Shown here piece by piece: positions 7,040 through 7,753 of a DNA stretch of 7,753 bases. The notes under the pieces were generated by a model. The model was given only the letters and a program-made list of their open reading frames with translations. It was not told the DNA's origin and ran no database searches. The position numbers were made by a program, and so were the translations under genes. Origin of the DNA: JBBSBY01 sp038250835. GTDB lineage: Bacteria; Desulfobacterota; Desulfomonilia; Desulfomonilales; Desulfomonilaceae. The DNA is taken from NCBI GenBank assembly GCA_038250835.1, contig JBBSBY010000124.1, forward strand, positions 1-7,753, read 5' to 3'. The stretch's first letter is position 1. The number at the start of each line of letters is the position of its first letter.

Positions 7040-7753
7040 TCATGCGCAGGCGTTCACAGTGATGCCCGCATTCCTCGCGCTCTCCTCGCGATCCAGTTCC
7101 ACTGCGGCGTTCCTCGCCAGTCTAAAGAGCGTCTTATTAGATAGACAATATGGATCTTTAGTGAAGAGGCTCCCGGTTGTGCTAAAGGCCCTTACGGCGC
7201 AACCGCCGTGGCAAACGGTCAAGTAGTCGCATTCAGCGCAATCCTCCATCTCCATGAGGCGAACAGGACGTTCCAGGAACTGCTTCCGCACCGGGCCGTT
7301 CATAATGTCATCTATATTGTCCCCGGTGAGTATGTTGCCGAAAATATGGGCGGGATAAGCGGACACAAAGCATTCACACTGTCCGACATCTCCGTTTGGC
7401 CCGATGCCGATGAAGATGTTTGCGCAGTTTTCCGCCCCACAGCAACTGATTCCATTCTCGCCGGTTCTAAAATACTTTATCAGCGGATCAAAAGGACTTA
7501 TGGATACACCCTTGAATCTTCCCTCGCTCATCCATATATCAAAGAGATCCGAATAGAAGGCGCTCACCAGATCGTTATCCAGAGGAAACCTTCGTTTGGC
7601 GAGAGTAGGAGGACCTCCCGGATATGGAGTGTTCATCTGAAAGGCTCGTATACCAAGTTTTTCTACATAGTACGAATAAAATCTGCGGGCCCCTAGACGC
7701 AAAGATTGGTTGTTGAGCACCGCAATGACCCCGACATGGATACCCGCGTCACA
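7040..7753 (-). CDS. Radical SAM/SPASM domain protein, C-terminal part (5' end off window)
   Basis: The frame is open from the right edge to TGA at 7040-7042, giving the last 237 residues. The N-terminal CX3CX2C cluster region is beyond the edge. A GTG at 7720 can be mistaken for a start, but the frame continues upstream with barrel-like sequence (GIHVGVIAVLNN), so it is internal. Numbering from the edge: residues 1-90 finish the barrel (LGIRAFQMNTPYPGG); C110-X10-G-X4-C126, then C172-X2-C175-X5-C181-X3-C185-X17-C203 fit the canonical SPASM formula CX9-15GX4C...CX2CX5CX3CX17C exactly, so two auxiliary [4Fe-4S] clusters are expected. FGNI after the first cysteine pair is also typical. Known relatives modify peptides or proteins (AlbA-type thioether formation, PqqE, sulfatase maturases), so a RiPP-like or protein-maturation role is likely. 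The exact subfamily cannot be named without the N-terminus. Confidence 0.93.
   Translation of the reverse strand, partial: CDAGIHVGVIAVLNNQSLRLGARRFYSYYVEKLGIRAFQMNTPYPGGPPTLAKRRFPLDNDLVSAFYSDLFDIWMSEGRFKGVSISPFDPLIKYFRTGENGISCCGAENCANIFIGIGPNGDVGQCECFVSAYPAHIFGNILTGDNIDDIMNGPVRKQFLERPVRLMEMEDCAECDYLTVCHGGCAVRAFSTTGSLFTKDPYCLSNKTLFRLARNAAVELDREESARNAGITVNACA

Noticed and set aside
7040..7720. GTG at 7720 as the start of a free-standing 226-residue SPASM protein
   Set aside because: The frame stays open to the window edge and the residues before the GTG continue the radical SAM barrel, so it is an internal valine.

Overview
All convincing genes lie on the minus strand, so the window reads right to left. 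It has moderate GC and ordinary bacterial gene density. The Tat-type and Sec-type export signals and the YihY/BrkB, SYLF and bacterial LigD families suggest a Gram-negative-type bacterium. An uncultured lineage of the Desulfobacterota kind would fit, but the sequence does not fix the taxonomy and this is a weak inference.

Right part (7753 to 3887): a probable operon. It starts with the C-terminal 237 residues of a radical SAM/SPASM enzyme whose N-terminal part is beyond the right edge. Its complete SPASM module matches the canonical cysteine spacing exactly. Thirty bases downstream is an 805-residue multidomain protein with three parts: (a) a region resembling a radical SAM barrel but without the CX3CX2C motif, ending in a four-cysteine motif that echoes a SPASM half-site; (b) a middle domain with a GYPxCC motif and a PCSxxC motif; (c) a C-terminal class I SAM-dependent methyltransferase. 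Forty-five bases further on is a small Tat-exported molybdopterin oxidoreductase of the sulfite oxidase fold. The first two genes look like a peptide, protein or small-molecule modification system. No substrate gene is visible here; it may lie upstream of the window.

Middle part (3886 to 2450): a secreted SYLF (Ysc84/DUF500) lipid-binding protein with a strong ribosome binding site, followed by adjacent hairpins, then about 600 bases with no convincing gene. That stretch contains a 47-base imperfect palindrome.

Left part (2449 to 1): a six-segment YihY/BrkB membrane protein preceded by a perfect 7-3-7 inverted repeat (a likely operator), then the 5' three-quarters or so of a LigD-type ATP-dependent DNA ligase with an N-terminal 3'-phosphoesterase domain. 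The ligD promoter is close to consensus and sits so near the ATG that the mRNA is predicted to be leaderless. The ligD 3' end runs off the left edge.
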